Shown here piece after piece: positions 23,588 through 33,445 of a stretch of 64,000 bases of DNA. The notes below the pieces were generated by a model. It ran no database searches, was not told the origin of the DNA, and saw nothing but the letters and a program-made list of their open reading frames with translations. The translations under genes were made by a program, and so were the position numbers. The stretch comes from Suillus spraguei (taxonomy: Eukaryota > Basidiomycota > Agaricomycetes > Boletales > Suillaceae), in NCBI GenBank assembly GCA_016800925.1, contig JABCPU010000079.1:1-64000 (forward strand). The letters are read 5' to 3'. The first letter of the stretch is position 1, and every line of letters begins with the position of its first letter.

Positions 23588-24146
23588 TCACCTGTTCCGA
23601 AGTTTCCAAAGATCCCACATGGCTCCACGGGCGTAAGACCTCAACTCTTCATCCTGTGGCTCTAGTTCTTCATCCGAAACATCCTGAAACTCTTGAGAAA
23701 TTCTTTCCATCAAGAACCCCACAGCGTCTTGCGTTTGCCTCAAATATATGAAAGGACAATTTCCTGGAACCGAAGATGCGGTCCGACAGATTAGACATGT
23801 ATCAAAACCACGGTGCAAGGCCGATTGCAGCAAGCAATACGCACAGACCGCATGCCCCTCCGGGCAATAAGTCACCGGAACCACACTGAGCAAGAATTAG
23901 CCGGTTGGAATGTTTATATCAGGACATTGACACTGACAGTATGTCCCAACACCTGATGATGACGATAACATGAATAAGAAGATATCGAACGATCCCTCAA
24001 ATGACTCACACAGGGCACATAAATTGTGCTTTGATCGTTCGAAGTAAGCTTTCAGCAATTGCGTTGGGTCTCACACGCTGCAAAATCACAGGTGGGGATT
24101 CAGTCTGCACTTCTTGTTCAACTTGAAACTTGGGCTGAGGGTCCAT
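23588..24146 (-). CDS. RING/U-box-like zinc-finger protein
   Basis: The model starts at the ATG at 24146 (MDPQPKFQVEQEV). The first exon ends at FMCPV before a GTGAGT donor near 23998, and splicing to about 23886 gives a Cys/His pattern: CPV, then YCPEGHAVCAYCLLQSAL, then DTCLICR. This is the C-x2-H-x2-C-x2-C plus C-x2-C pattern of RING-type E3 ligase fingers; the first metal-ligand pair depends on the splice site and is incomplete in my reading. The C-terminal tail is acidic (SDEELEPQDEELRS). The predicted role is ubiquitin-ligase-like, inferred from the finger alone. An upstream exon is possible. Confidence 0.5.
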
Positions 24147-24622
24147 TGCAGGCAACTGGAACTCGCGCAAGACCCGTGCTCCTGCAATTCACGCGTGTTT
24201 AGCCTTATCATCAGATGTTCCTATCTAAACCTACCATGATATAGGGTGGGTGTAGAAACCATGGGGAGTTGATACAATCTGGATGACGTGTGAGGTGAGT
24301 ATTAGAAGCACGCCCAGAATTAATATCTATGTTATTGCGAAAAGTCTATCGGATTTATCCGTGAATGGTCTGAAGTACCTGTTAGCTCTATTACGGTGCG
24401 ATATGGCGAATTGTCCCAGTCACTTACTGAATTATATTGTAACGTATTAGCTTGAAATATATTCATACAAAATAATCACATCCAGGCTCCCTAAATACTG
24501 AGGTTGAACATAAGACTTCCTAAGTGGCCCGAATCCATCAACCCAGCCATTTCCACAGAAAATAGACCGCCCATAACAAGGCACCTGAGTGTACATTCCT
24601 GAAGGCTTATCAAGCACAGGCC
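24147..24622. other. Short intergenic gap
   Basis: Contains a minus-strand frame at 24635-24447 (MVDLGPVLDKPSGMY), overlapping the end of the next gene by 13 bases. It could be an alternative last exon of that gene but is otherwise unsupported. Confidence 0.3.
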
Positions 24623-26068
24623 CTAGGTCGACCATAAACCACCATCATGCGGCACACGAAGTTGGTCCGGCAGCCTCAAAATAAAATGTTGTATCTGCGT
24701 ATCCAGGCCACCAAGACTTCCTAAATTCACCTGAACCACCATCTTTTTTAAACTTTGTGCAGAATCCAAGGCCGCCGGATCATCTGCTGGGGATCGGGCT
24801 GGACCAGAACACCCAACGTCTTGATAAGATGATGGAGGGAGCATCAAGCCCCAGGAAGAGTGCAGCGGTGATGTGATGGGTGCAGTGATGGGGGGGGTAT
24901 ATTCCAGCTGCTGGGTAGCTGCGTCATAAAATTGTCCGGCAGGGGGGGCATGATCAAACTTCCATCTCTCCCGGATACAAACATACATGGCTAGATGTTC
25001 AGGCGTGGGTGGTACATGGGGTCTAAATCGGTGAAAGACACGAATATATGATGGAGTTGGACCTTTGTCTGCCAGATTTTCCTCGAAGTAAAACAAACGG
25101 AAACAACCTCGACCCGCCTTCCTGGAGATGGATCTGGGTATCCAACCCTGGAAGTCCAAAATAAAGTGGGTCAAGGGTGGTAGATTTTGAGCTAAGACGG
25201 CCAAGCCCCTTTTAGCAGGCAAGAGCGGCTGTAGAAAGAAATCCACGTGTGGGGATTGGTTTGACCATTCATCAGCTTGTGATAAAAATTGGAAGGGGGA
25301 CAAGTGACACAATGCAGTGTCAGCAGCCGCAGATGCGGTCCAAGGGTAATAGACTGGAATGTTATGGCGCAGGTACAGCCCGATGTTCATTTCTTTCTGA
25401 TCACGGGTCAAGTCCAGAATGACGCCCACTCCTCCTGGCTGATCCAACCCCCAGGACAACATGTGCTTTGCATCCTGGGATGTCAAATGTTCCTTCAGGC
25501 ATCTATCAATATCATTGGAACGATGAGCTTTCAGCCATCGAATGTAACCGCCGGCTGAAAGCATGAATCTGCAGGCATGATCTTGTTGACCAGCAACGCC
25601 AAGATTCAGACCATGGACAAGGTACATGTTATCTGGTCTTGGGCCCTCCGGTCGGACACGTTTATATATGACACCCAGAATTTTGACCATGACTGAAAGG
25701 TCTTTTTTGGCTTTGACTTCATCATTCAAGGCTTGAAATATGGGATCATGGGCGAGTCGGTGCCACCACAATCCATCCTGGCGGTGTGGTACCCATGGAT
25801 GCCAATGTTTCTCCCTGGCATACCAGTCGGGATACTGTAAACTGTCAAAGGGCACGACGGGGTTTTCAGCCCTGGGACCCGTCCACCGTTCCAGTGCATT
25901 CGAGTCTAATCGGTCCAGTGGTGCATTGGGTGACACCCATCTTAAGCCGGCCGTCACACAAGAACCTGGTTGACGGCGTATGACATTAGATTCGGCATGC
26001 ATACTGGCGCTCTCTTGGTGGTTAGCGTGAAGCAATCTACAGCCAAGAAAAATATGGCTGTAAGGCAA
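24623..26068 (-). CDS. Hypothetical protein of a multicopy agaricomycete-type family
   Basis: This is the longest single open frame in the left half: 481 codons without an intron. It is rich in Trp and aromatic residues, with conserved-looking phrases such as HWHPWVPHRQDGLWWHRLAH, GVGVILDLTRDQKEMNIG, LRHNIPVYYPWT and LDFQGWIPRS. No catalytic motif, signal peptide or transmembrane segment is visible. Its style matches orphan families found in many copies near transposons in mushroom genomes (recollection, not checked). The ATG at 26068 is the first in frame; MHAESNV about 22 codons later could also start. Confidence 0.65.
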   Translation of the reverse strand: MPYSHIFLGCRLLHANHQESASMHAESNVIRRQPGSCVTAGLRWVSPNAPLDRLDSNALERWTGPRAENPVVPFDSLQYPDWYAREKHWHPWVPHRQDGLWWHRLAHDPIFQALNDEVKAKKDLSVMVKILGVIYKRVRPEGPRPDNMYLVHGLNLGVAGQQDHACRFMLSAGGYIRWLKAHRSNDIDRCLKEHLTSQDAKHMLSWGLDQPGGVGVILDLTRDQKEMNIGLYLRHNIPVYYPWTASAAADTALCHLSPFQFLSQADEWSNQSPHVDFFLQPLLPAKRGLAVLAQNLPPLTHFILDFQGWIPRSISRKAGRGCFRLFYFEENLADKGPTPSYIRVFHRFRPHVPPTPEHLAMYVCIRERWKFDHAPPAGQFYDAATQQLEYTPPITAPITSPLHSSWGLMLPPSSYQDVGCSGPARSPADDPAALDSAQSLKKMVVQVNLGSLGGLDTQIQHFILRLPDQLRVPHDGGLWST

Positions 26069-26657
26069 ATTGGATCAAATCAAGATAGAAATTTTTTGAA
26101 GTTTGGACTCACAAGTCCAAGAGCTGATAGCAGTGGCAGACAGTAAGCTCGTTTACCTGAAGATGTGGAAAAGAGTTCGGAAGCGATGCGGACCGGTTGA
26201 CCCTTCGGCTAAATATAAAAAAACCTGCTGATCCAGGTGGGTTTAGATTATCAGGGGTCAAGGTATGAGCTCTACACTTGTGGGGAATATGAAAAGTGAT
26301 TATTCGCAAGACTGGTACACAACCGATAGATATAACAATGATAATATAAGGCCCTGGACACATTACTATGTACCTCATCAGCTTCAAGTCATAATCTTTT
26401 CACTTATGCTTTGCATTGAGCGGAAATTAGCTTTCCTCCGAGTATTTGTTGTGTCACAATAAGGAGTCAGTCGGATATCATGCATGGCCAATCTGTTAGG
26501 GTACTATGCAATGTAACCTTTTTTAACTAAATTTTGCCAGGTAGCTTTCCGATTGTGGGGCGTGAGAAGCCTGGTCTAAATTCCAGCGTGCCTGCCAAGT
26601 TTATTAGTAGGACTGTACTGTCCAAACAGGCTCAGATCTTATCTTGGCTTCCGTGTC
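26069..26657. other. Intergenic; short sequence shared with 3.8 kb
   Basis: Positions 26246-26286 (gattatcaggggtcaagg, then tatgagctctacact) match 3809-3850 with a few substitutions. Otherwise there are short unassigned frames. The TET/JBP-type gene begins at the right end. Confidence 0.4.
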
Positions 26658-29181
26658 ATGTCTTATAAAGTACATTGGACCGACTACTTGGTATCGAGGG
26701 CTGTACTACAACCACATTTCACCCAACTGGAAGCATCTAAATGGGAGGATGAAACCATGTCTGTACTTCTATGCCAGGATGCAGAGGTGAGCACCTGTCA
26801 CACCTTAGCCTAATTCCACTATATAACACTATCTTCTCACATTGTAGATGCTCGTACCGAAGGCCTGGCATCAAGACCATTGTCAATCACATTGGGTCAA
26901 GCTGTCAGACGAATCACTGTGCAGAGCTTATATTCAGTTCAATTTAATGAGAATGTGTCACCAACAGGAAACTATCAAATTTTTGCTGCAAGGAGTGGCT
27001 GAGGGCTTAGTCTTACCAGGCTTATTAGTGAGTGGCCCAAAAGGTCTTGCTTCCCTGTCTTTGGCTAAAGTAATGTTGAACACTTTTCAGCTGATCACCC
27101 GGGATCAGTTGTTTGAAGATGACACTCTGCTGGAAAGCATTGATGCTGAGGAATCCATCTCTGATTGGTCTCATGATGCTGAGGAATGCTGTCTTAGATG
27201 GAAATCAGCATTGGCTGATTTCTTTGCACAAGGAATCCAGGTGAGCAGACTTTGGACAATTCCTAGGAAGAAATCAACTAAAAGTGTATCAGGAGCTGGA
27301 AGCTCCAGCAATAAATGCACTGCGGGAGATGAGGAAATGGACTCACAATCCTGCTGTCACATGCAAATCTGGGATGGAATCGGTTATCCTGGTAAAGATT
27401 TTCAGGTCTACTGGAATGCCAAGGTCTTTGACACTGGTCTAAGCGTTCTGGCCTCGGTCATGAAATTCTCCGAATTGCAAACCCACAAGTGAGTTTGGAG
27501 AACAAGACACCTTATTTGTCCTGAGCTTCCAGCGATATCGTTGGAAAGAGAGTCTACTTAGTTGTTTGCTTCCATGGGTCGATGAAGCCTTACCTCCTAC
27601 AGTTGAGATGAGCCAGTGTGCTCAAGTAAATGCCCAAGAATTTCTGCAACTCCTGTCCCGGCATCAAGCTTGTCCATTTCGGTCCAATTATGCATCAGTA
27701 TTTGCATTTTCATCTGAGAGATGTTTTCTGGCCGAGGCTGTTAGATGGATGCTACCAACCCTGGCTGCAAAGGCGCCATCTATGAAATGGGTGGGCGCAC
27801 TCCTACATTTATACCAGCGATTACATTGATATAGCATATCTAACAGATACACAAGATCTCATTGAGCCATCTATTCCGTTTCATATGTGGTTTTTCTGCC
27901 AATGATCTGGAAGCCCTTCAGTTGGATGAAGAACTACTTTTGATTCTGAATTTGTCTGCCAAGCTGAGGAAACAGCGTCAAGAATGGTCCCAGGGTTTTC
28001 ACATGAAGTTCCGCAAAAATGTGGATCCCAGTACTCGAGGTTGTCGTGCATGCTATAATCAGCCTGAGGAATCTAAGTGTATCAGGCATTGGACTGTTGA
28101 ACCTGGTCATCACTCAGAAATCCATGGGAAGGTTATTACACCTTATCCTGCTAGTGATCCTGATCGACTTCGGTGCAAAGGGAAGGTCAGGATTTCAAAG
28201 TTTATATTCTTGCCTTTCTTGACATCGTTTCATCGTAGGGTGAAGCGGTCGATACTGACTACGTTCCTATAATGGACTTGGGGTTAAGAAAGATTTCTCG
28301 TCGTGCAGATGTGCTAGCACGCTGCGGCCGGGATGTCACCCTGTTGGTCGATGCCAGCTCACCCACTACTGTGTTGGCAGGAGTTTCCTTTGACACATTT
28401 TCTGATGAGGACTTTCTGAAGCTGCGTTATGAGGCCTCTGCCAGAAAGGAGACCAATGCTATTAAACGGGGCAATCAGTTCCGTCGATTTGAATGGGGTA
28501 AGATGTGTCCAATAGGCTCCAGGAAACCTGCTGGCGGCAAGCTTGGAGACACCTATACGAGCTATGCTGGTATGGAGGTGACAGATGCAGCTCAGATTAA
28601 ATTGCTCTTCACTCATGCCGCTGTATGTTTATGATACCTTTTATGTCATCGTTTTCAACTGACAGATGAAATGCCAGGATGTAGAAATGATGGTGGCTGC
28701 AATTGCACCGCTTCATCCTGAGGCAGCCAAGGAACTCAAACAGTTGTCTTCTAAAGTCAATTCTTTAGGGGGCATAGGTGCAACTGCATATTATTGTTGG
28801 AACTTTGTGGCGCCTCAGCATGTTGACCGTGATGCCACATGGACCATAGCCCTGCAGACATGCCTAGAGGCACCAGCCGATGAATTCAATTTTGTCATGA
28901 TGGACCTTGGCTGCTTCATAGAAACCACTGAAAATGCCTTGTGGTAAGTCCTGACAGTCATGGGAGTAGAATCAATACTTAGGAACCTCAGGTGGTTTCA
29001 GGGTGATCACACACACGGCACCGTGGTCCCCCGGTTGTCAACCATGTTGTCCAACAGAAATTTATCACAAGGCATAGGAGTTACTTTGCCCAAATCTTCA
29101 TTGCTGGCTGCTGAAAAGCAAAATTTGGCACGTGGTGCATTTGAAGCTTTGGCTCAAAAATGGCAGGTGGATATCACTTGA
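26658..29181 (+). CDS. TET/JBP-type 2-oxoglutarate/Fe(II) dioxygenase (5-methylpyrimidine oxidase-like)
   Basis: Exons start at ATG 26658 (MSYKVHWTDYLVSRAVLQ) and continue at 26848, about 27521, 27859, 28241, 28666 and 29002. The splices I checked join in frame. The N-terminal two thirds is family-specific and holds a small Cys cluster (CRACYNQPEESKC). The catalytic core is at the C-terminus: GGIGATAYYCWNFVAPQHVDRD provides the His-x-Asp iron ligands, and FQGDHTHGTVVPRLS provides the distal His, so the iron triad appears intact. Enzymes of this group oxidise 5-methylcytosine or thymine in DNA, and fungal members are expanded and associated with KDZ-class transposons (established for the family). 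The JmjC-like gene follows 570 bp downstream on the same strand. The 2-oxoglutarate-binding Arg is less certain. Confidence 0.75.
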
Positions 29182-29753
29182 GACGACATTATGCAACTGG
29201 TAACTACTGTAGAATTACACCGCAACTTTGCCACATGGTCTAATCCCTGATGAATCAAAGCTATCTTGGACTTCAAGAGACGTTGACACCAAATTTGGCC
29301 TCCCGGGGAAAGTAAATATATATATATACATATATATCTTTCTCATTTCAACCTAATTCTGCAAAGTCTTAAGCCCACCAAGTACTGTAAGCCTACATGA
29401 CCTGCTTGTCCAAAATTTTGTTAAAGCTCTCACAAGAGTGCAAAACATGGGATGGAGCTAGTCTAGGATCTGAGGTCACAAATCTTTCTATTCACTTTAA
29501 CCCTTAGTGACCTTCGGGAGTTGTAAAATGGCAAGCAAGGGATCTCTTCCATTTGGAAGGTTGCACGTCCTGCAATCGCCAAGCCAATAATAATGGCGGC
29601 CATGGAAAAAAGGGATACTCGGAGGGATTGGTTAAAGCCCATCACTTTAAAGTCCGCACGAGAAGTGAACCAATAAGTCTTATTCGCTTCCACCAAACTA
29701 CTCGAACTCACAAAAACAAAAACTTGCACATCCAGTTGGAACGAAGCCTCGAA
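29182..29753. other. Intergenic between TET/JBP-type and JmjC-like genes, with a TA microsatellite
   Basis: Carries a (TA)n-type run at about 29312-29337. Otherwise it probably holds the 3' end of the upstream gene and the promoter of the next. An open plus frame from 29553 runs in phase into the JmjC-like gene, so translation could begin earlier than 29754. Confidence 0.45.
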
Positions 29754-31590
29754 ATGGCACGTGCTGTATCCCCAGAGCGCAAGAAAGAGTATAACCGTAG
29801 ATACGAGAGCAAACTGCCACCCGAGATCAAACAGAAACGTCGAGATGCCCAAGCCGCTTGTAAACGAAGATTGCGTCAGCGCAGGAGCGCCGCACAGGTG
29901 CTGGCGGACCCAAATACTTTGGCCACATCCGGAGTACTCTCACCTGCATTTTCCTGGATCCTTTCTTCGGCCCCAGATCAAACAACAGATAGCTATTCAT
30001 GTACCAACATTTTCGCCCGGCCTTCCTTGGCATCGTCAAATGATCCAGGACTAAGAAGACTAGATCTGGCCACAGGTATGCTGGGTACGCAGGTTCCCCT
30101 GGAGACAAAGGTTGTGACATGGGATGACGGTCATGTCACCATACTGCCCACTGTGATATGTGATGGACAAAATGTATTGATCGAGGATTTACGCCTCACA
30201 ACAAAATTCGCGGCAGCCCCAGCATCCAAACCAGGATCCAGATTTGTCACCCATCTCAACGGGGCTCTTGCCGAAAATGAGTTATTGTTAATCAAAATTC
30301 GATCTAGTCTTGCAGCAGGCAAGTGTGTCATTGTGCGTAAAGCAGCGAAACCCGGGCCCCTAAACTTAACCATGGAGTATCTGGAAAAGCAGTATGGCAT
30401 TCATGGCACCATGCTTGTGGATATGCATGGTAAGGTTCTGGACCTTCGATGTTCATGTGTGATTCCCGCTCAGCCCTGTTGCTCAGATATGGCGCTCCGG
30501 GCAAAAAATCCTGCTCAACCTCTTGTCCCTGGTGTCATGAGTGATTTGATTTCAGGTATAAACAATCCAAATGAACAAAGATGTGTTCTGGATTGTCCCA
30601 TAGTGGCAGGTTTACCCCTTGAGCTGGTGTAGGTGTCTTCTAGTATCATCTGCATTTGCTGTTTATCCACAGTCAGCCCCCTAGACGAGGGCCAGATGGC
30701 CTGGTACCGGACTACCAGAGACTGTCCATCATCAGGACTGGTACATCTTGGCAGTCCATGCGCCTCGGTGTCACAGGGTGGGGTACTGATTCCTCCACAC
30801 CATGACTCTGAAGGCAGGAACACTTATTTCTTGCCTGTCATCGGCATCCAGCTGCGAACACTTCTGTTCCACAAGACTACCCGTGATGGCAAGATGGATC
30901 TTCCAACCACAAAATCTCTCCATAGTCCTCATGAGCTGGATGATTATGATGTCGAGACTGTGACCATATATCCTGGAGATTTGCTGTAAGCTCATGGATG
31001 GACGATGTCTAGGATAGTTACCTCACCACTACTCCTTTGTAGAATCCAGCCACCCGGCCAATTATATGCAGAATACAATCCCAATCCTACTTTGGCACGT
31101 GGGGGTCATTTTTTCACGTATGGAACACTTCATCACACATATAGTTCAAGATCCCTGGAAGTCAACGCCACCCAGACTTCTAAATACATGGATGAGACCC
31201 TTTGGCGGATGGCTGCTCTTATTCCCCGGTTGCCACCAGACCAACTGTCAGGCAAGTGTGTTTATAATGTTGACTAGTGCCATTGACTCTATAGTGTGAA
31301 AAGGTTTGCATTATTGGCCGCTTTTGGCACTTTGTTGGATGGTTCTTGAGCCCAGAGTGTATCTGCTTGAGCGCCCAGCATCAACATCCCGCAAGAAAAA
31401 GCAAACTGTAGCTTCAAGATCACCCAGCTACACCCGTGCCTATGCAGTTGTTACAAAGATTCTGCATCACCTCAAGGTTTACCCACAAGACTTGCCCGAC
31501 ATCTTGAGAGGGCGTACTTCAGTTGCAGAAGTGGGAGAAGTTGTGGATCTTGGTAGCTGTCTCTTAGAATTTACCCATGCAATATATTAG
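29754..31590 (+). CDS. JmjC/cupin-like dioxygenase homologue with a substituted iron ligand
   Basis: The start at 29754 gives a strongly basic N-terminus (SPERKKEYNRRYESKL, then CKRRLRQRR). The middle has AGKCVIVRKAAKPGPLNLTM. After an intron near 30610-30670 comes GLVHLGSPCASVSQGG and LIPPHHDSEGRNTYFLPVIG, which supplies a His-x-Asp pair. After a second intron near 30987-31042 comes IQPPGQLYAEYNPN and ARGGHFFTYGTLHHT. In JmjC proteins the Pro-Pro-Gly is followed by x-x-His, the third iron ligand; here that residue is Tyr (codon tat, one transition from cat). The protein is probably catalytically dead or altered unless alignment shows another ligand. The last exon (about 31303-31590, YTRAYAVVTKILHHLKVY) needs a frame change from its predecessor, so the 3' end is uncertain. 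Tandem arrangement with the TET/JBP-type gene suggests a common chromatin role. Confidence 0.55.
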
Positions 31591-32216
31591 CAGCAGTGGT
31601 AGCTGTGCAACAGGCTGGCTGGAAACCTATGTCTTGTCTACTGGCAAGTGGCGGTTGACGATCCAACTGGACCTTGTCGGATTGAATGGGAATGAGAATG
31701 AGATGCAAGGCAGACAACGACTCCACCTCTGAAGCGTCGGTGCAATGCAGCGATGCATAATCTCTTCTTGACCGACATTTAATAGGGGAGTTCAAAGTTG
31801 AATTTGGAGGCCGATTTGGATGTCAATTTGGACCGTAGATTTCAATTTTTTAAAATGAAACCAGCTTTTGTGGATTTGGTGGCCACGCTCGGCAACGTGA
31901 GTCGGACCTTCAAATATGCACGCATCTCATCTATCGCACTTGGGATACCAAGTACTCTTAACGATTTACTCAGTACTGGCAATAAAATTTGCACTATGTT
32001 TAAATCCAAGTAGTCAACAACTCATCTTGCTACGGAACGCTGGATCCTATCGTCTCCCTGATTCCGTGATGTGCTCACTGCTCTCCGTTTGAGTGGTTGC
32101 ACAACATTCTACGTCTGAACAGCTCATCTTGATCAAGTTCGTCGTCGCTGCCGGGTCCTGGTCCGAACCCTACCTTGAAGAACAACTTTCGTGATTCAAA
32201 GTTCCTCAATTTAAGG
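31591..32216. other. Intergenic; nothing recognised
   Basis: One short plus frame (31798-32013, MNLEADLDVNLDRRFQFF) without recognisable motifs. The VPS16 fragment begins at the right end. Confidence 0.35.
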
Positions 32217-32945
32217 ATGGACACCGTACAACATCCTTCGGCAACATGGGAAGCAATCTCAAATGGGATTGTATTTTACAGACGCCAGCAGCTGTACACG
32301 CTATCTGGAAAGCTCCCAAACTGACCACTTGATCGCTGGGTGCAAGAATGGTGGACCGATATGTATGCGCCCCATTCAATCATCTAGAATTTGCGGGATG
32401 AGAGGTGCCCTAGCACTTATGAGAGACACCTCAAAGCTGGTCGCACTGGGTCGCGGAGGACCTGTATTTACGAAATCTCAAATCCAGGTGTACTCACCGG
32501 CCGGAGAGGGCTCGCTGCTATTCAGTGTGGATATTCTGCATCAAGCCAGGAGTTTAACGGGTAGCTAACTCGCGTTTGGCATTGGGATCAAGGCCGAATA
32601 GTGCGTTTCGGATGGACCTTCGGTGAACGACTCTTAGTTTTGAATGAGGAGGGCATGTATCGTCTGTACGACCTGCAAGGCGAATACCAGCAGTTTTCGT
32701 TGGGAAATGAGGCGGCAGAGTTGGGTATAATCGACGCTAGAATACATGAGAATGGACCAGTCGCCCTAACAAGCTCTTTGACTCTCTTAGAGGTGAAAGA
32801 CTGGGAAGGCGGGAGGGCCATTGGCGCTCGCAAACCCTGGTATGTTATCATTATCCATATTGTCTATCTAACAATTTTTGGTAGGGATATCCGAACCACC
32901 TCATTCGTGGGCTTATTACTTACAGGGCCCTGACACCCCGTGCCT
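32217..32945 (+). pseudogene. VPS16 N-terminal fragment, broken
   Basis: VPS16 is a core subunit of the HOPS/CORVET vacuolar tethering complexes. The fragment begins at its own ATG (MDTVQHPSATWEAISNG, FYRRQQLYTLSGKLP), then shifts frame to TDHLIAGCKNGGP, continues LALMRDTSKLVALGRGGP and FTKSQIQVYSPAGEG, then QGRIVRFGWTFGERLLVLNE, YRLYDLQGEYQQFSLG and IDARIHENG, and ends soon after SEPPHSWA. These are hallmark phrases of the N-terminal beta-propeller region. Faults: a frameshift near 32310, a lost splice acceptor before the WDQGRI exon near 32581, and truncation of most of the protein. It looks like a duplicated or captured gene end. Confidence 0.8.
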
Positions 32946-33445
32946 AGACCAGAACCATTTATCACGGAAGATAGTAATCAGTGCCGATAGAGATTCCTTT
33001 GGAAGATATGATGCAGTTGTTGAATTGTGTTCCATGCCAATACAAGATATTTGGGCAGAACAGAGACCAAGGTTGTAGGCATCGACCTGTCATCATGCAA
33101 CTCTGAGAGTCTGAGGTGTCAGATCTTTCCGAAGAACTTGAGTCAGAGATAGGATCAATGAGGACTTGGTATTCTGCTACTAGTGCTGCAAGATATGCTT
33201 CAAGCACTTTTGTTGACGTTCAATCTGAAAGGGCAATATTTTTTACAAATGTTCCTCACACTCTACCACAAATGTTGATAGAGCAATAAGTTAGGCTTGA
33301 AGTTGTGCAGACTCTGCGCAGCGGTGAGCACACCTGATGGGATCTTGTGCCAGGTTTTGGAAGCCAGGTCCAAAATCAGGTGATGCAATTTTTGCGGTCA
33401 TGTGGTCACTGCTCATTTCAGTATCACTCTTGTTCTCAACATCAG
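32946..33445. other. Intergenic before the Crinkler locus
   Basis: The VPS16-derived frame peters out into an unrelated tail (to 33078). No promoter element or gene was recognised here. Confidence 0.35.

Noticed and set aside
26109..26387. 92-residue minus frame upstream of the 24.6-26.1 kb gene
   Set aside because: Covers the short sequence shared with 3.8 kb and has no motif; I could not link it by splicing to the downstream gene.
29312..29337. TA-rich run as an origin or promoter
   Set aside because: A plain dinucleotide microsatellite between two genes, with nothing else to support a function.
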